Assembly (NCBI GenBank): GCA_029256185.1
Contig: JAQSYI010000008.1
Span: forward strand, 62,001-126,000
Direction of reading: 5' to 3'
Source of the DNA: Paenibacillaceae bacterium
GTDB lineage: Bacteria > Bacillota > Bacilli > Paenibacillales > NBRC-103111
Length of the DNA stretch: 64,000 nucleotides
The notes beneath the pieces are model-generated. The model did no database searches and was not told the DNA's origin. It saw only the letters and a program-made list of their open reading frames with translations. This document shows positions 29,745-38,501 of the stretch, one piece after another. The position numbers were made by a program, and so were the translations under genes. How positions within the stretch are numbered: the stretch's first letter is position 1; every line of letters begins with the position of its first letter.

Positions 29745-30124
29745 ATATAGATATAAGGCATGGATTTCCATTTATAGAGGTTACGATTTGTTACCGCGGC
29801 GAAGAGCTTCATCTGAAAAATGTGTTGCTCGATACGGGCTCGGCGGGGACCATCTTCAGTGCAGATGCGGTGGATTCCGTTGGGGTTAGGGTTGAGCCTG
29901 GGGATTTTCTGAACAAGATCAGAGGTGTGGGTGGAGTAGAGGTCGTTTACTCCAAACATTTCGATTTTGTGAAGATCGGGGAAGCTGAGCTGTCAGCGTT
30001 TGAAGTAGAAATCGGAGACATGAATTACGGCATGGAGATAGATGGCATACTCGGGTTTGATTTCATTTATTCAGCAGGACTGGTGATCGATTCGAAGGAA
30101 CTGGCCGTACTGGCCAAAGGCTGA
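29741..30124 (+). CDS. Retropepsin-like aspartyl protease family protein
   Basis: A 127-residue cytoplasmic protein with the single-lobe aspartyl protease signature: a hydrophobic strand followed by LLDTGSAGT near residues 30-38, and the second hydrophobic-hydrophobic-Gly motif GILGFDFI near 104-111. Such proteins dimerise to form one active site with an Asp from each chain. The ATG overlaps the stop of the upstream small gene (ATGA), which fixes the start at 29741 rather than the frame opening 24 bases earlier. Substrate unknown. Family assignment is good; proteolytic activity is untested. Confidence 0.82.
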   Translation: MNIDIRHGFPFIEVTICYRGEELHLKNVLLDTGSAGTIFSADAVDSVGVRVEPGDFLNKIRGVGGVEVVYSKHFDFVKIGEAELSAFEVEIGDMNYGMEIDGILGFDFIYSAGLVIDSKELAVLAKG

Positions 30125-30251
30125 CTAAACCGCCTCCCCAAATAGCCTCGGCATCACGCGGCGGTGAATAGTGGATTTGCCGAGCCGCGGTTCAGTTGTT
30201 TGAACCCTTACGCATATAAAACCACACAAGCAAAGTTTATTGTAAACTAAA

Positions 30252-30291
30252 AGCACGGATTCTCTCCCGGCCATTATGGAGAATCAGTGCT
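30252..30291. terminator. Probable bidirectional terminator between convergent genes
   Basis: Arms agcacggattctc (30252-30264) and gagaatcagtgct (30279-30291) pair with one mismatch. It lies between the plus-strand retropepsin gene and the minus-strand Fic gene. T-runs are weak on both sides. Confidence 0.6.
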
Positions 30292-30315
30292 CTTACCTTT
30301 TATCAGCAGCATGCT

Positions 30316-31458
30316 TTAATCCAATATAGAAACGATATATTCTCCTCGAGCATCTCCTGACCTTAAAACTCCAAGCTCTTTTAATCTGGATATGTTCTTG
30401 GCAATACTTGAGGGTGAAGCATCAAGAGTATCGTCAAACAGTTGTCTGTGAAAACTCTCTCCATCTTCCATTCTACTGATCAATTCAAACATTGTTTTCG
30501 CATGTCCTCGTCCCAACAATTCGCGAATATGTTTAATCCTATCGTAACGTTGCAGTTCTTTTAGTACTTTAGTTAGAGATGCGTTCACACATTCAAGGTA
30601 GAATACAATGAAAGGCTTTAAGTCGCCTTGTGTAGCAGCCATAAGAGTATCGTAATAATCTTCAATTCTTTTATCAAAAAATTCTTCAACACTAAATGCA
30701 TCTTTGATTGTAGCAAGATCCGAATGGATTAAGCCAACTAAAGTAGAGAATGCCCGGGCTGTTCTTCCATTACCATCAGGAAAAGGGTGAATATACCCTA
30801 TTAAATGATGGGTTATTCCAGAGATGATGAGCGGATGAACCTTCTTATCAGGATTAGCTATATCTGTCTCATAGGGGTTCATATACCCGGTTACACTAGT
30901 GAATAGCCAGGAAAAGTACGCCTGCATGAGTGGCGGAACTTCATTAGCCGCTGGAGGTTGATAACTCACATTGCCATCACCATCTTGAAGTGCTACCGGA
31001 ATATTTCTGTAACCCTCCGGATAACCGGTTAAATTGTTCATCAAAGTATGTTGTATTTTTTTTAATACGGGTTCATCCATATCCGAAAAATCTTTGCTTG
31101 GATTCAAGCTATAAATATACTCATAGGCCTCAAAAACGTTTTTAACTTCTAACTGAGCCTTTTGTTTTATGGTGAGCGGATTTCTTTTGTAGCTTTGATA
31201 GAGTTGCTCTACTTCTTTGAATCCTAACTTATTTTGTTCGATTTTAGTTGTAAAATGAGCGGTTTTGACTAGGGAGTTACGCAAAATGGTTGGTTTCAAT
31301 GGATGGCTTTTTAAACCTAATCTGGCTAGTGCTCCTATGTTACGCTCTGCTTCTAGTATGAGTTGTTGGATTTCATAGTGATAAGGGTTGAGGTTCGGCT
31401 TAAAGACCAAGCGTCCTTCGGTTGTAACAAAGTGCTCGTAAGCAAATAAGTAAATCAA
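30316..31458 (-). CDS. Fic family protein (AMPylase-type), self-inhibited class
   Basis: A 380-residue protein. The Fic core motif HPFPDGNGRTAR begins at His224, with all catalytic and phosphate-binding positions intact. Near residues 70-76 the sequence TTKIEQN matches the inhibitory helix motif (S/T)xxxE(G/N) of class II Fic proteins, with Gln at the last place. The C-terminal 80 residues look like a winged helix-turn-helix. Fic proteins transfer AMP or other phosphate-containing groups onto protein side chains. The start is TTG behind AAAGGGGG. Flanking sequence is AT-rich and the gene is isolated, in keeping with an accessory gene. Target unknown. Confidence 0.9.
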   Translation of the reverse strand: MIYLFAYEHFVTTEGRLVFKPNLNPYHYEIQQLILEAERNIGALARLGLKSHPLKPTILRNSLVKTAHFTTKIEQNKLGFKEVEQLYQSYKRNPLTIKQKAQLEVKNVFEAYEYIYSLNPSKDFSDMDEPVLKKIQHTLMNNLTGYPEGYRNIPVALQDGDGNVSYQPPAANEVPPLMQAYFSWLFTSVTGYMNPYETDIANPDKKVHPLIISGITHHLIGYIHPFPDGNGRTARAFSTLVGLIHSDLATIKDAFSVEEFFDKRIEDYYDTLMAATQGDLKPFIVFYLECVNASLTKVLKELQRYDRIKHIRELLGRGHAKTMFELISRMEDGESFHRQLFDDTLDASPSSIAKNISRLKELGVLRSGDARGEYIVSILD

Positions 31459-31565
31459 TTTTTACACCCCCTTTTTACACTTGAAAATCCAATAATGACA
31501 ATGAGTTTTCTTTATTTTTAGTATATTCAATTACACTTATTATGTACATCATTTTTTACTCCTAA

Positions 31566-31700
31566 ACCGCGGGCATAAGAAAAATAACTGTAGATTTGCA
31601 GGATGACGTTCAGCAGAAGACACCTGACTTGCTCCAAATCCCAGAGGACGTAAACGCTGTACAGCTGTTGGCTTTTTTCACCAAAATAAGAATGCTGTGA
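31566..31700 (+). pseudogene. Possible C-terminal gene remnant, about 45 codons
   Basis: An open frame without start codon or ribosome site ends at 31700 with a protein-like tail (DLLQIPEDVNAVQLLAFF). Part of it can be read as the end of a lost gene. A hairpin follows at 31711-31751 (ggagaccg / cggtctcc), as expected past a gene end. The rest of the region 31459-31790 holds no other frame that I can support. Low certainty. Confidence 0.25.
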
Positions 31701-31790
31701 GAAACAAACAGGAGACCGCCAACCACATTCCCAGTGGCTGAGCCGGTCTCCGATGCTGTCCGGTTGATAACGTAATGCTGTTGCTCCCGC

Positions 31791-32651
31791 TCAGTCCTCC
31801 AGCCTCCGCACATCCACCTTCACGGTGAGACGCTGGTTGCCGGTGCCGCGGTAGATGCCCTTGACGGGGACGATGTCCTTGTAGTCCCGGCCGTGGCCCA
31901 GCTTGATATAGCGCCAGTCTACCTCACAGCGGTTGGTAGGATCGAACCCTCTCCAGCCGCTGCCGGGTACCAGTACCTCGACCCAGGCGTGTGAGGCTTG
32001 CTCGAAGTCCGCATTATTGCCGCTTAAGTCCCCTACGAAGTGGTACCCGCTCACATAGCGCGCCGGCACTCCGTGATGACGGCAGACAGCCAACATCAGA
32101 TGAGCATATTCCTGACAGACGCCGCGGCGCAGCTCCAGCGTTTCGTTAACCGTAGTATGCACGTCAGTGGCAGAGGGATCATAGATCAGATCCCCGTGAA
32201 TCGACTGGGTCAGCTCCTGCGCCCACGCATAGATGCCGTCCATCCCGGGCTTGAACGGTTCGGCATATTGCCGAAGCTCCCCGGTGAAAGCCGTATAGAC
32301 TGTCGGCAGCAAATACTCCACAAAGCGATCATAGAAGCTGTCCGACGCCATCAGCTCCTGCTCCTGCCCGGGGCTTAGAGCTGGCGGCGGCCAGACCGTC
32401 TCCTGGGTGCTGACTACCGCCTTGACCTTGATAACCAGCTCCCTGTGAGGGGCATTCACACTGAAGGCATGCACCCGGTTGCCAAAGTAATCCTCATAAG
32501 TCAGCAAGGCCGTCGAGGGAGAAATGCTTACCTCTTGGTGATAACAGGACTGGCGGCTGTTCGTCCGGGGTGTAAGCCGCAGCTCATTGACACTGTCCGT
32601 CACCGCGTCCCCATAGGTATAGCGCGTTACATGCTGAATTTCCAGCTTCAT
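31791..32651 (-). CDS. Transglutaminase-like cysteine protease family protein
   Basis: A 286-residue cytoplasmic protein. Residues about 1-90 are the bacterial transglutaminase N-terminal beta domain (IQHVTRYTYGDAV..NELRLTPR), and the catalytic core shows Cys in RRGVCQEYAHL, His in ASHAWVEVL and Asp in FDPTN. The ATG shares one base with the stop of the alpha-E gene (TGATG) and has GGAGGTGG ahead, so translation is coupled. It is the last gene of a three-gene operon with alpha-E and a circularly permuted ATP-grasp protein. That combination is widespread and predicted to make and process a small peptide-like product; no product has been shown as far as I know. Confidence 0.92.
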   Translation of the reverse strand: MKLEIQHVTRYTYGDAVTDSVNELRLTPRTNSRQSCYHQEVSISPSTALLTYEDYFGNRVHAFSVNAPHRELVIKVKAVVSTQETVWPPPALSPGQEQELMASDSFYDRFVEYLLPTVYTAFTGELRQYAEPFKPGMDGIYAWAQELTQSIHGDLIYDPSATDVHTTVNETLELRRGVCQEYAHLMLAVCRHHGVPARYVSGYHFVGDLSGNNADFEQASHAWVEVLVPGSGWRGFDPTNRCEVDWRYIKLGHGRDYKDIVPVKGIYRGTGNQRLTVKVDVRRLED

Positions 32652-33607
32652 CAAAGCGCCACCTCCAACCGAAAAAATGTGTCCGCCATAGTCCTGCCCA
32701 AGGTGCGGCAGCCCTCCGTCAACTGCTGCAGCAGAATTCCCGTCCGTTCCAAGGCCAGCTCCTCCCGGTCCAGACAGCCAAGCTCGGCCTTGAGCTTGCC
32801 TGCCTTGCGCAAGGCGCGTTCATGATTGGAATAGTCCCCCGCTCCTTCGTAGCCGGCAATCTCCTTAAGATGCTCCTCCAACTGCAGGAAGGAGAAGTAT
32901 ACCGAACGGGGAAAGCTCTCCCTGGTCAGCAGAAATTCTATAATATGAGTCCCCGACAGCGCATCCGCATATACCCGCCGGAAGGCCTGATAACCGCTCA
33001 CCGACTTCAGCACCGCGATCAGATAAGGGTAAGGCGCCGCCCGGTCCGCCGAGATGGCTCCCAGCACCGATTGCAGAATACGCACTGTATTCTCCGCCCG
33101 CTCCAGGAAACGGCCGCTCTCGATGAAATGCCATTCCTGCTCCCGCTGCATGACCGAATGCTCCAACCCCTGGAATACTGCCACCTTCTCCTTGATCTGA
33201 CGGTAGAACAGATTGGGTCCTGCCTCGAGAATATCCGACACCTGCCGCTCTCCCAACCACAGATAAAAGGAATTGACAGCCTCCCACAGCTCGCTTGGCA
33301 CCTTCTCGCGGATGGTGCGCAGATTGGCTCTGGCTTGGGATACACAGGCAAACAAAGAATTGGGATAACCCCGATCCAGAGTGATGAAGCTCAGCACATC
33401 CCGCTCCGTGAACAGCTCGAACTGCTGCAGATAATCCTCTCTTGCGCCGAAGGCATCGACCAGCCTGGACCACTTGTGCTCCTCATGGGCAAAGTCTCCT
33501 TCATGCTGAATATGGTAATGGACATCGATCAACCGGGCGTGGTTTTCTGCGCGTTCCATGTACCGTCCGATCCAAAACAACGCTTCCGCATTCCGATTCA
33601 GCATCAT
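32651..33607 (-). CDS. Alpha-E domain protein
   Basis: A 318-residue all-helical protein that opens LNRNAEALFWIGRYMERAENHARLIDV, the signature of the alpha-E family. It contains no recognised catalytic motif and probably forms a scaffold or complex with the ATP-grasp protein encoded upstream. The start lies at GTG/ATG/ATG (33610/33607/33604); I prefer 33607, six to seven bases after AAAGGAG. It overlaps the transglutaminase gene by one base. Confidence 0.9.
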   Translation of the reverse strand: MMLNRNAEALFWIGRYMERAENHARLIDVHYHIQHEGDFAHEEHKWSRLVDAFGAREDYLQQFELFTERDVLSFITLDRGYPNSLFACVSQARANLRTIREKVPSELWEAVNSFYLWLGERQVSDILEAGPNLFYRQIKEKVAVFQGLEHSVMQREQEWHFIESGRFLERAENTVRILQSVLGAISADRAAPYPYLIAVLKSVSGYQAFRRVYADALSGTHIIEFLLTRESFPRSVYFSFLQLEEHLKEIAGYEGAGDYSNHERALRKAGKLKAELGCLDREELALERTGILLQQLTEGCRTLGRTMADTFFRLEVAL

Positions 33608-33668
33608 CACCCGCTCCTTTACCCTTATGTTGAGAAAAAGCCTGGGCCCTTCTTAATCCAATCCCCGT

Positions 33669-35135
33669 TTATGCGATCACCCATGTATCCTTGCAGCCGC
33701 CGCCTTGGGAGGAATTCACCACAAGCGAACCCTTCTTCAGCGCCACACGGGTCAGCCCGCCGGGAATCACGTGAATTCCGGCCGCTTCCCCGCCCATAAG
33801 GATGAAAGCCCTAAGATCAATATGCCGCGGCTGCAGCTTGCCGTCCATCAGTACAGGCGCTCTGGACAACTGGATGGTAGGCTGGGCAATATAGCGGCCA
33901 GGATCGTCGAGGATTCTCTTGCGGAAATCCTCCCGTTCCTCTTCCGTAGCCGTAGGTCCGATCAGCATGCCGTACCCGCCGGACAACGAGGTTTCCTTCA
34001 CCACCATCTCCGCAAGGCGTTCCAGCACATACTGCCGCTCTTCCGGACGGGAGAGCACATATGTGGGCACATTGCCGATAATCGGCTCTTCCTTCATATA
34101 GTAGCGGATCATGTCCGGCACATAAGCATACATCGCCTTATCGTCAGCCACACCGGTGCCCGGCGCATTGACAATCGCCACATTGCCGGCCCGGTAAGCA
34201 TTCATAATTCCGGCAACTCCCAGCATGGAGGAAGGATCGAAGGCCAGCGGGTCCAGATAATCATCGTCAATCCGGCGGTAAACCACATCTACCTGAGTCA
34301 GTCCGCCCAACCCGCGGATGTACACTTTCTGGTCCATGGCAACCAGGTCACGGCCTTCCACCAGATGAATCCCCATCTGCTGCGCCAGGAAGGTATGCTC
34401 ATAGTAGGCTGAGTTAAACTCGCCGGGGGTCAGGAGCGCAATCACCGGGTCCTTCTTGCGGGAAGGACACAGACTCCTCAGCACTGTCAGAAACCGGTTC
34501 AGGCTGTGCTCCACGTCGCGGATGGAACTGGAGAGGGTCAGTTCAGGGTACAGCTGGTTCATCATGGAGCGGCTCTTGAACAGATATGAAAAGCCCGAGG
34601 GGGAGCGGAGATTATCTTCCAATACATAATAGGAGCCTTGGTCGTCCCGGATCAGATCAATCCCCGAGGCGGTAATGTACACATCGCCCGGCACCTGGAC
34701 ATTCATCATCTCAGGGCGGAAATACTTATTGGCTACCACCATCCGCCTGGGCACAATCCCGTCCTTCACGATATTCTGCTCATGGTAGATATCGTACACG
34801 AATCGGTTTAAGGCCGTAACCCGCTGCAGCATCCCCTTCTCCAGCGTATCCCACTCATCCTTCGGAATAACCCGGGGGATCAGATCGAAGGGAATCGTCC
34901 GCTCCAAGGGCTGGATCTGGGAAGGCTGGTAGAGGGTAAACGTAATCCCTTCCTCCATCATCCGGCGGTCGAAAGCAGCCTGCTTGGCACCCGCTTCTTC
35001 GGCCTTCAGAGCATTCAGCCGGTCGTAGACCTTCCTGTAATGGGACCTTACACCCAGTCCTTCCTCTGAAAACATCTCATCATAGAATCCTTCCAACGCA
35101 TAAGGCGCATTCGGCGAACGATCGATGGCTCCCAT
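33669..35135 (-). CDS. Circularly permuted type 2 ATP-grasp protein
   Basis: A 488-residue cytoplasmic enzyme, first gene of the alpha-E/transglutaminase operon. It matches the CP-ATP-grasp family, recognisable from GFYDEMF, the VPRRMVVANKYFRPEMMNVQVP stretch, VLEDNLRSPSGFSY and the C-terminal DLRAFILMG with GGLTRVAL. ATP-grasp enzymes join a carboxylate to an amine through an acyl-phosphate, so this is the likely ligase of the operon. I chose the ATG at 35135, nine bases after AAGGGG; the frame to 35195 lacks a site. The product is unknown. Confidence 0.92.
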   Translation of the reverse strand: MGAIDRSPNAPYALEGFYDEMFSEEGLGVRSHYRKVYDRLNALKAEEAGAKQAAFDRRMMEEGITFTLYQPSQIQPLERTIPFDLIPRVIPKDEWDTLEKGMLQRVTALNRFVYDIYHEQNIVKDGIVPRRMVVANKYFRPEMMNVQVPGDVYITASGIDLIRDDQGSYYVLEDNLRSPSGFSYLFKSRSMMNQLYPELTLSSSIRDVEHSLNRFLTVLRSLCPSRKKDPVIALLTPGEFNSAYYEHTFLAQQMGIHLVEGRDLVAMDQKVYIRGLGGLTQVDVVYRRIDDDYLDPLAFDPSSMLGVAGIMNAYRAGNVAIVNAPGTGVADDKAMYAYVPDMIRYYMKEEPIIGNVPTYVLSRPEERQYVLERLAEMVVKETSLSGGYGMLIGPTATEEEREDFRKRILDDPGRYIAQPTIQLSRAPVLMDGKLQPRHIDLRAFILMGGEAAGIHVIPGGLTRVALKKGSLVVNSSQGGGCKDTWVIA

Positions 35136-35392
35136 TGTACAGGCCCCTTTCCATATATAAACGCCCCTGCTCATGTCAGTCTTAGTGACATCCAATCTTT
35201 GAAAAAGCCTAACAAACCGCCATACTCGAAATGAATTATATGAAATATATTAGACCGCGGACCAATTAGTGTCAAGTATGTTGACATCGTTTTCAGAAAA
35301 CAAAACCGCTTCCATGCAAAATAAAGTTTAGAATGGTTGTTCAAATTAAAAATCCGGGTTCGAGATAAACGGTTTATTTCTAGATTCAAGCA

Positions 35393-37288
35393 TTAATTCA
35401 GATAATAGTAGTTCATCTGGGAATCAAACACCGTTCTCTCTCCCGCAAGCCGGAAATCGCTCCCGCCCATCTTGAAGCGGGTCGTTGCGGTAGCCTTCAG
35501 TGCCGGATCGTAGCGGTAAACCGTGACCATAGCCTGCTGGTAATCCTTCTCCAACCAGATCAGCTGCCTGTCACCGGGAGCAGAGAGAAGAACGCCGTTC
35601 CCGTCGCCCGTGTTATATTCCGCGCCCCGCACCAGATAGAGCCCTGCCTCATGATCCACAAAAACAAGCTTGCCCGAATCCGTTCCGTGAATGGCCTCAG
35701 GCGCCTTCATGTTCTCCAGCCGCTCCGTCTGTTGCAGGGGAGTCGGACTGGCATGATCCGTGCTGACCAGGGCATATTCCGAATTCAGCTTCAGAGGCGG
35801 CTTCCCGTCCTCCCGCTTCAGATCATAATAATGAATCAGCCCGCCGCCGCTGTCTCCGGTCCAGCCAATCCATTCCATGTGCCGGCCTTTATTTTTCTCC
35901 ACCTCGCGGGTCCATATCTCCTTGCCTTGGCGGTCCAGCAGCCTGATGCCTTGCGCAGCGATGGCAGTCACCCCATCTTCTCTCCACAGAACATTCTCGT
36001 CATTCTGGTCCAAGGTGTATTCCTGCACACTGTACCTGCTGTCCGGGCTCCACTGTACCGGCCTGTGGTTAAGCATACCAGCTCCTTGTTTTATGGAAAA
36101 AACAGGATTGGCCGCTCCATCGTATATCACATTCCCGTCTGCTTGCCCCCTGTACCAGAACTGTCCGCCATCCGGGGAGGCCTCTATTAAAATCACCGGC
36201 CATGGATGTGGGAAGAGAGCCGCAGCAGCTTTTACACTTCTGCTCTTCAGATCCGCAATCCACAGCTGGCCGCCCTTATAGCCATTCAGATACAGCGTGT
36301 CCCCCTGCCGGTTCATCCAGCCGGAGGCGAGGAAGTCCGGGTCAATATCGGGAATTGCCCCTTCGATTAACGTTGTCAGAGCCCCGCTGGCCAGCTCCAA
36401 AACGGCCACATCGTAACGCAAGGTCCGGCCTTCGCCTGCAGCCGCCGGTCTGACCAGAATCAGATGCTCCGGGTCCGTGAAGCCATAGATCTTGGCAATA
36501 GAGCCGACCGTGTAGCTATCGTCTACGGTTACATCGGCAACCGGAGCTATCTTGAACGCCCCTGTATCCGGATTGACAATCACCGCATCAAGCAAAAATC
36601 TGTGCCCTTCATTAAAGTATGCAGCACGGTGAATTAGATGAACGACAAGCTTGTTTGCACCCGGAGACTCCACCGATTGCATAACGGCAACAAATTCAGA
36701 ATGCTTTGCAGGATCCGCAAGCAAGCTGAAGCCGTTGTCCCGCTTCTCCACTAGCAGCTTCAAAGGGGGAATCTCCCGCGTTATTCCGCTACCCGGTTCC
36801 GTCTGACTGTTTCCCGCCGCAGATCCATTTCCGCTGTGCGGTGTCTGAAGCTCTCCCTCCTGTATGGCAGAATCTTCGACCTGCGGCGCCTCCTGATCCA
36901 TATGCACCAGAACCCGGCCATCCGCTGCATCCAGATAGACCCGCTCCAGATTGCCGGCGGGATAGAGCGCCTCCACCACCCATACCGTGTACAAGGTGGT
37001 CTTATTGTTATATTCTATGGGCTCATCGTACAGCAGCCTCGCGCTCCAAGAGACTTCCGCCCCTTGAATATGAGACTTTCCTATAGAAAGCGCTTCCTCC
37101 TGTGAAAGCAATGCCGATGCAGACGCCGCCGGTCCAACCGTATCCGCAATGGGCGGGGCTGTGGTAACAGACGGGGCAGGGCTGCGGCCGTTGGCGCTGT
37201 CCTCTCCGGTTGAACCGCGGCAGCCTCCCGCTGCGGCCAACGCCAGCAATAACGCTGCAATTCCAAGGGGCTTCCATATTTTTTTCAT
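35393..37288 (-). CDS. Lipoprotein with PepSY domain and beta-propeller-like region
   Basis: A 631-residue exported protein. The signal peptide carries the lipobox LAAAGGC, so it should be anchored to the outer face of the membrane. A PepSY-like domain covers about residues 50-140 (LSQEEALSIGKSHIQGAEV...VYLDAADGRVLVHM). The remaining 400 residues are beta-rich with repeated W/Y-containing blades (ASPDGGQFWYRG, WSPDSRY, WIGWTGD), suggesting a TolB/WD40-like propeller. The ATG at 37288 follows GGAGGGAG; the longer frame to 37384 has no signal sequence. Role unknown; perhaps envelope protease control or signalling. Confidence 0.75.
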   Translation of the reverse strand: MKKIWKPLGIAALLLALAAAGGCRGSTGEDSANGRSPAPSVTTAPPIADTVGPAASASALLSQEEALSIGKSHIQGAEVSWSARLLYDEPIEYNNKTTLYTVWVVEALYPAGNLERVYLDAADGRVLVHMDQEAPQVEDSAIQEGELQTPHSGNGSAAGNSQTEPGSGITREIPPLKLLVEKRDNGFSLLADPAKHSEFVAVMQSVESPGANKLVVHLIHRAAYFNEGHRFLLDAVIVNPDTGAFKIAPVADVTVDDSYTVGSIAKIYGFTDPEHLILVRPAAAGEGRTLRYDVAVLELASGALTTLIEGAIPDIDPDFLASGWMNRQGDTLYLNGYKGGQLWIADLKSRSVKAAAALFPHPWPVILIEASPDGGQFWYRGQADGNVIYDGAANPVFSIKQGAGMLNHRPVQWSPDSRYSVQEYTLDQNDENVLWREDGVTAIAAQGIRLLDRQGKEIWTREVEKNKGRHMEWIGWTGDSGGGLIHYYDLKREDGKPPLKLNSEYALVSTDHASPTPLQQTERLENMKAPEAIHGTDSGKLVFVDHEAGLYLVRGAEYNTGDGNGVLLSAPGDRQLIWLEKDYQQAMVTVYRYDPALKATATTRFKMGGSDFRLAGERTVFDSQMNYYYLN

Positions 37289-37449
37289 GGACAGGCACTC
37301 CCTCCGTAGGATTCCATTATACCCCAGAAAGTGGAAAAAAGTCTTGCTAATTTCGATCATGAAAAAGCACTGTCCCTGCCGCAAGCCGGAATTTCTTCCT
37401 CTGATGATGCTTCCTCTGATGATGCTATTCCAAGCGGCGGTATGCCTGC

Positions 37450-38358
37450 TTATTCCCTGTTGGCTGTCCAGCTCTTGACCTCCTTGCGGATCAACCCGAC
37501 GAAATCCGCGGCGGCCGGAGAGAGCGTCTCATCCTTGCGCGTACAGAATGCGATAGGATTCATCAGGGTCAAGCCGCGCACATACACCCGGGAAACCTCG
37601 CCCCGCTCCACATAATCCCTTACCGCCATCGATGACAGGAAGTTGGCTCCATACCCTGCGATAACCGCCCGCACCGCTTCATTCACTCCATTAAATTGCA
37701 GGCCGATCTTGGGCGGATTCACGTTGAGCGCCCGGCACAGAGAAAACAGCCGTTCCCGGGTGGAGCTGCCCTCCTCCCGCAGAATGAACGGCACCTTCAT
37801 CATCTCTGCCAGCGTTATCTCTTGCTTCGCATAAGGATGTCCGTTGGGAACCACGAACCACAGTTCATCCTCCAGCAGCTCTTCCCATTCAATTCCGGGC
37901 TGCTCCTCCCAGCCCCCGCCGTAGACGGCCACCTCCGCGTCATAATTGAGCAGCTGCTCCACCGCTTCTCTGGAATTGGAGGTTGTAAGCACCACCTCCA
38001 CCTGGGGATGCTCCTGCTTGTAGCGGGCCAGCCATTCGGGCAGCAGCAGGTTGGCAGGCAGATAGGTGGCCACAATCCGCAGCACCCCGCTGAATCCCGC
38101 CTTGTACTCCTTGATCCCGGCCTCAATTTCCTGCTCCATTGCAAACAGGCGTTTGGCATAAGCGGCCACCATAGTTCCCCCGTCTGTGAGCAGAATCCCC
38201 CGGCCCTTTGCGGCAAGCAGCGGAAAGCCCAGCTCCTTCTCCAGATTGCGCACCTGGGCTGTAACCGCAGGCTGGCTGATCAGCAGCTCCTCCGCAGCGC
38301 GGGTAACACCGCCTTTTTCAGCAACCGTGTGAAAAATTTTCAGAGCATGCAGATTCAT
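37450..38358 (-). CDS. LysR-family transcriptional regulator
   Basis: A 302-residue regulator. The winged helix-turn-helix is at residues 1-60 (LHALKIFHTVAEKGGVTRAAEELLISQPAVTAQVRNLEKEL), followed by a two-lobed inducer-binding domain. The second ATG (38358) is seven bases after AGCAGG and is preferred to 38364. It is divergent from the pyruvate kinase gene, the standard layout for a LysR regulator and its target. The N-terminal region resembles the CysL/YtlI branch, but the effector cannot be inferred. Confidence 0.9.
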   Translation of the reverse strand: MNLHALKIFHTVAEKGGVTRAAEELLISQPAVTAQVRNLEKELGFPLLAAKGRGILLTDGGTMVAAYAKRLFAMEQEIEAGIKEYKAGFSGVLRIVATYLPANLLLPEWLARYKQEHPQVEVVLTTSNSREAVEQLLNYDAEVAVYGGGWEEQPGIEWEELLEDELWFVVPNGHPYAKQEITLAEMMKVPFILREEGSSTRERLFSLCRALNVNPPKIGLQFNGVNEAVRAVIAGYGANFLSSMAVRDYVERGEVSRVYVRGLTLMNPIAFCTRKDETLSPAAADFVGLIRKEVKSWTANRE

Positions 38359-38424
38359 TACCATACCTGCTTTCTACATAAAAATTGATGAAAAACGAAA
38401 AATTATATATTTTTCTTATGAGTG

Positions 38425-38448
38425 CTTTTCCTTTATTCTAAGGAAAAG
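38425..38448. promoter_or_regulatory. Inverted repeat in the LysR-pyk divergent region
   Basis: Perfect 9-base arms (cttttcctt at 38425-38433, aaggaaaag at 38440-38448) with a six-base spacer, midway between the two divergent genes. A good candidate operator for the LysR regulator; not proven. Confidence 0.5.
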
Positions 38449-38501
38449 AGAAAAATTTCACAAGCTCAAAAAGGGATTAAAACCAAGGAGTGGAGAACCC
38501 C

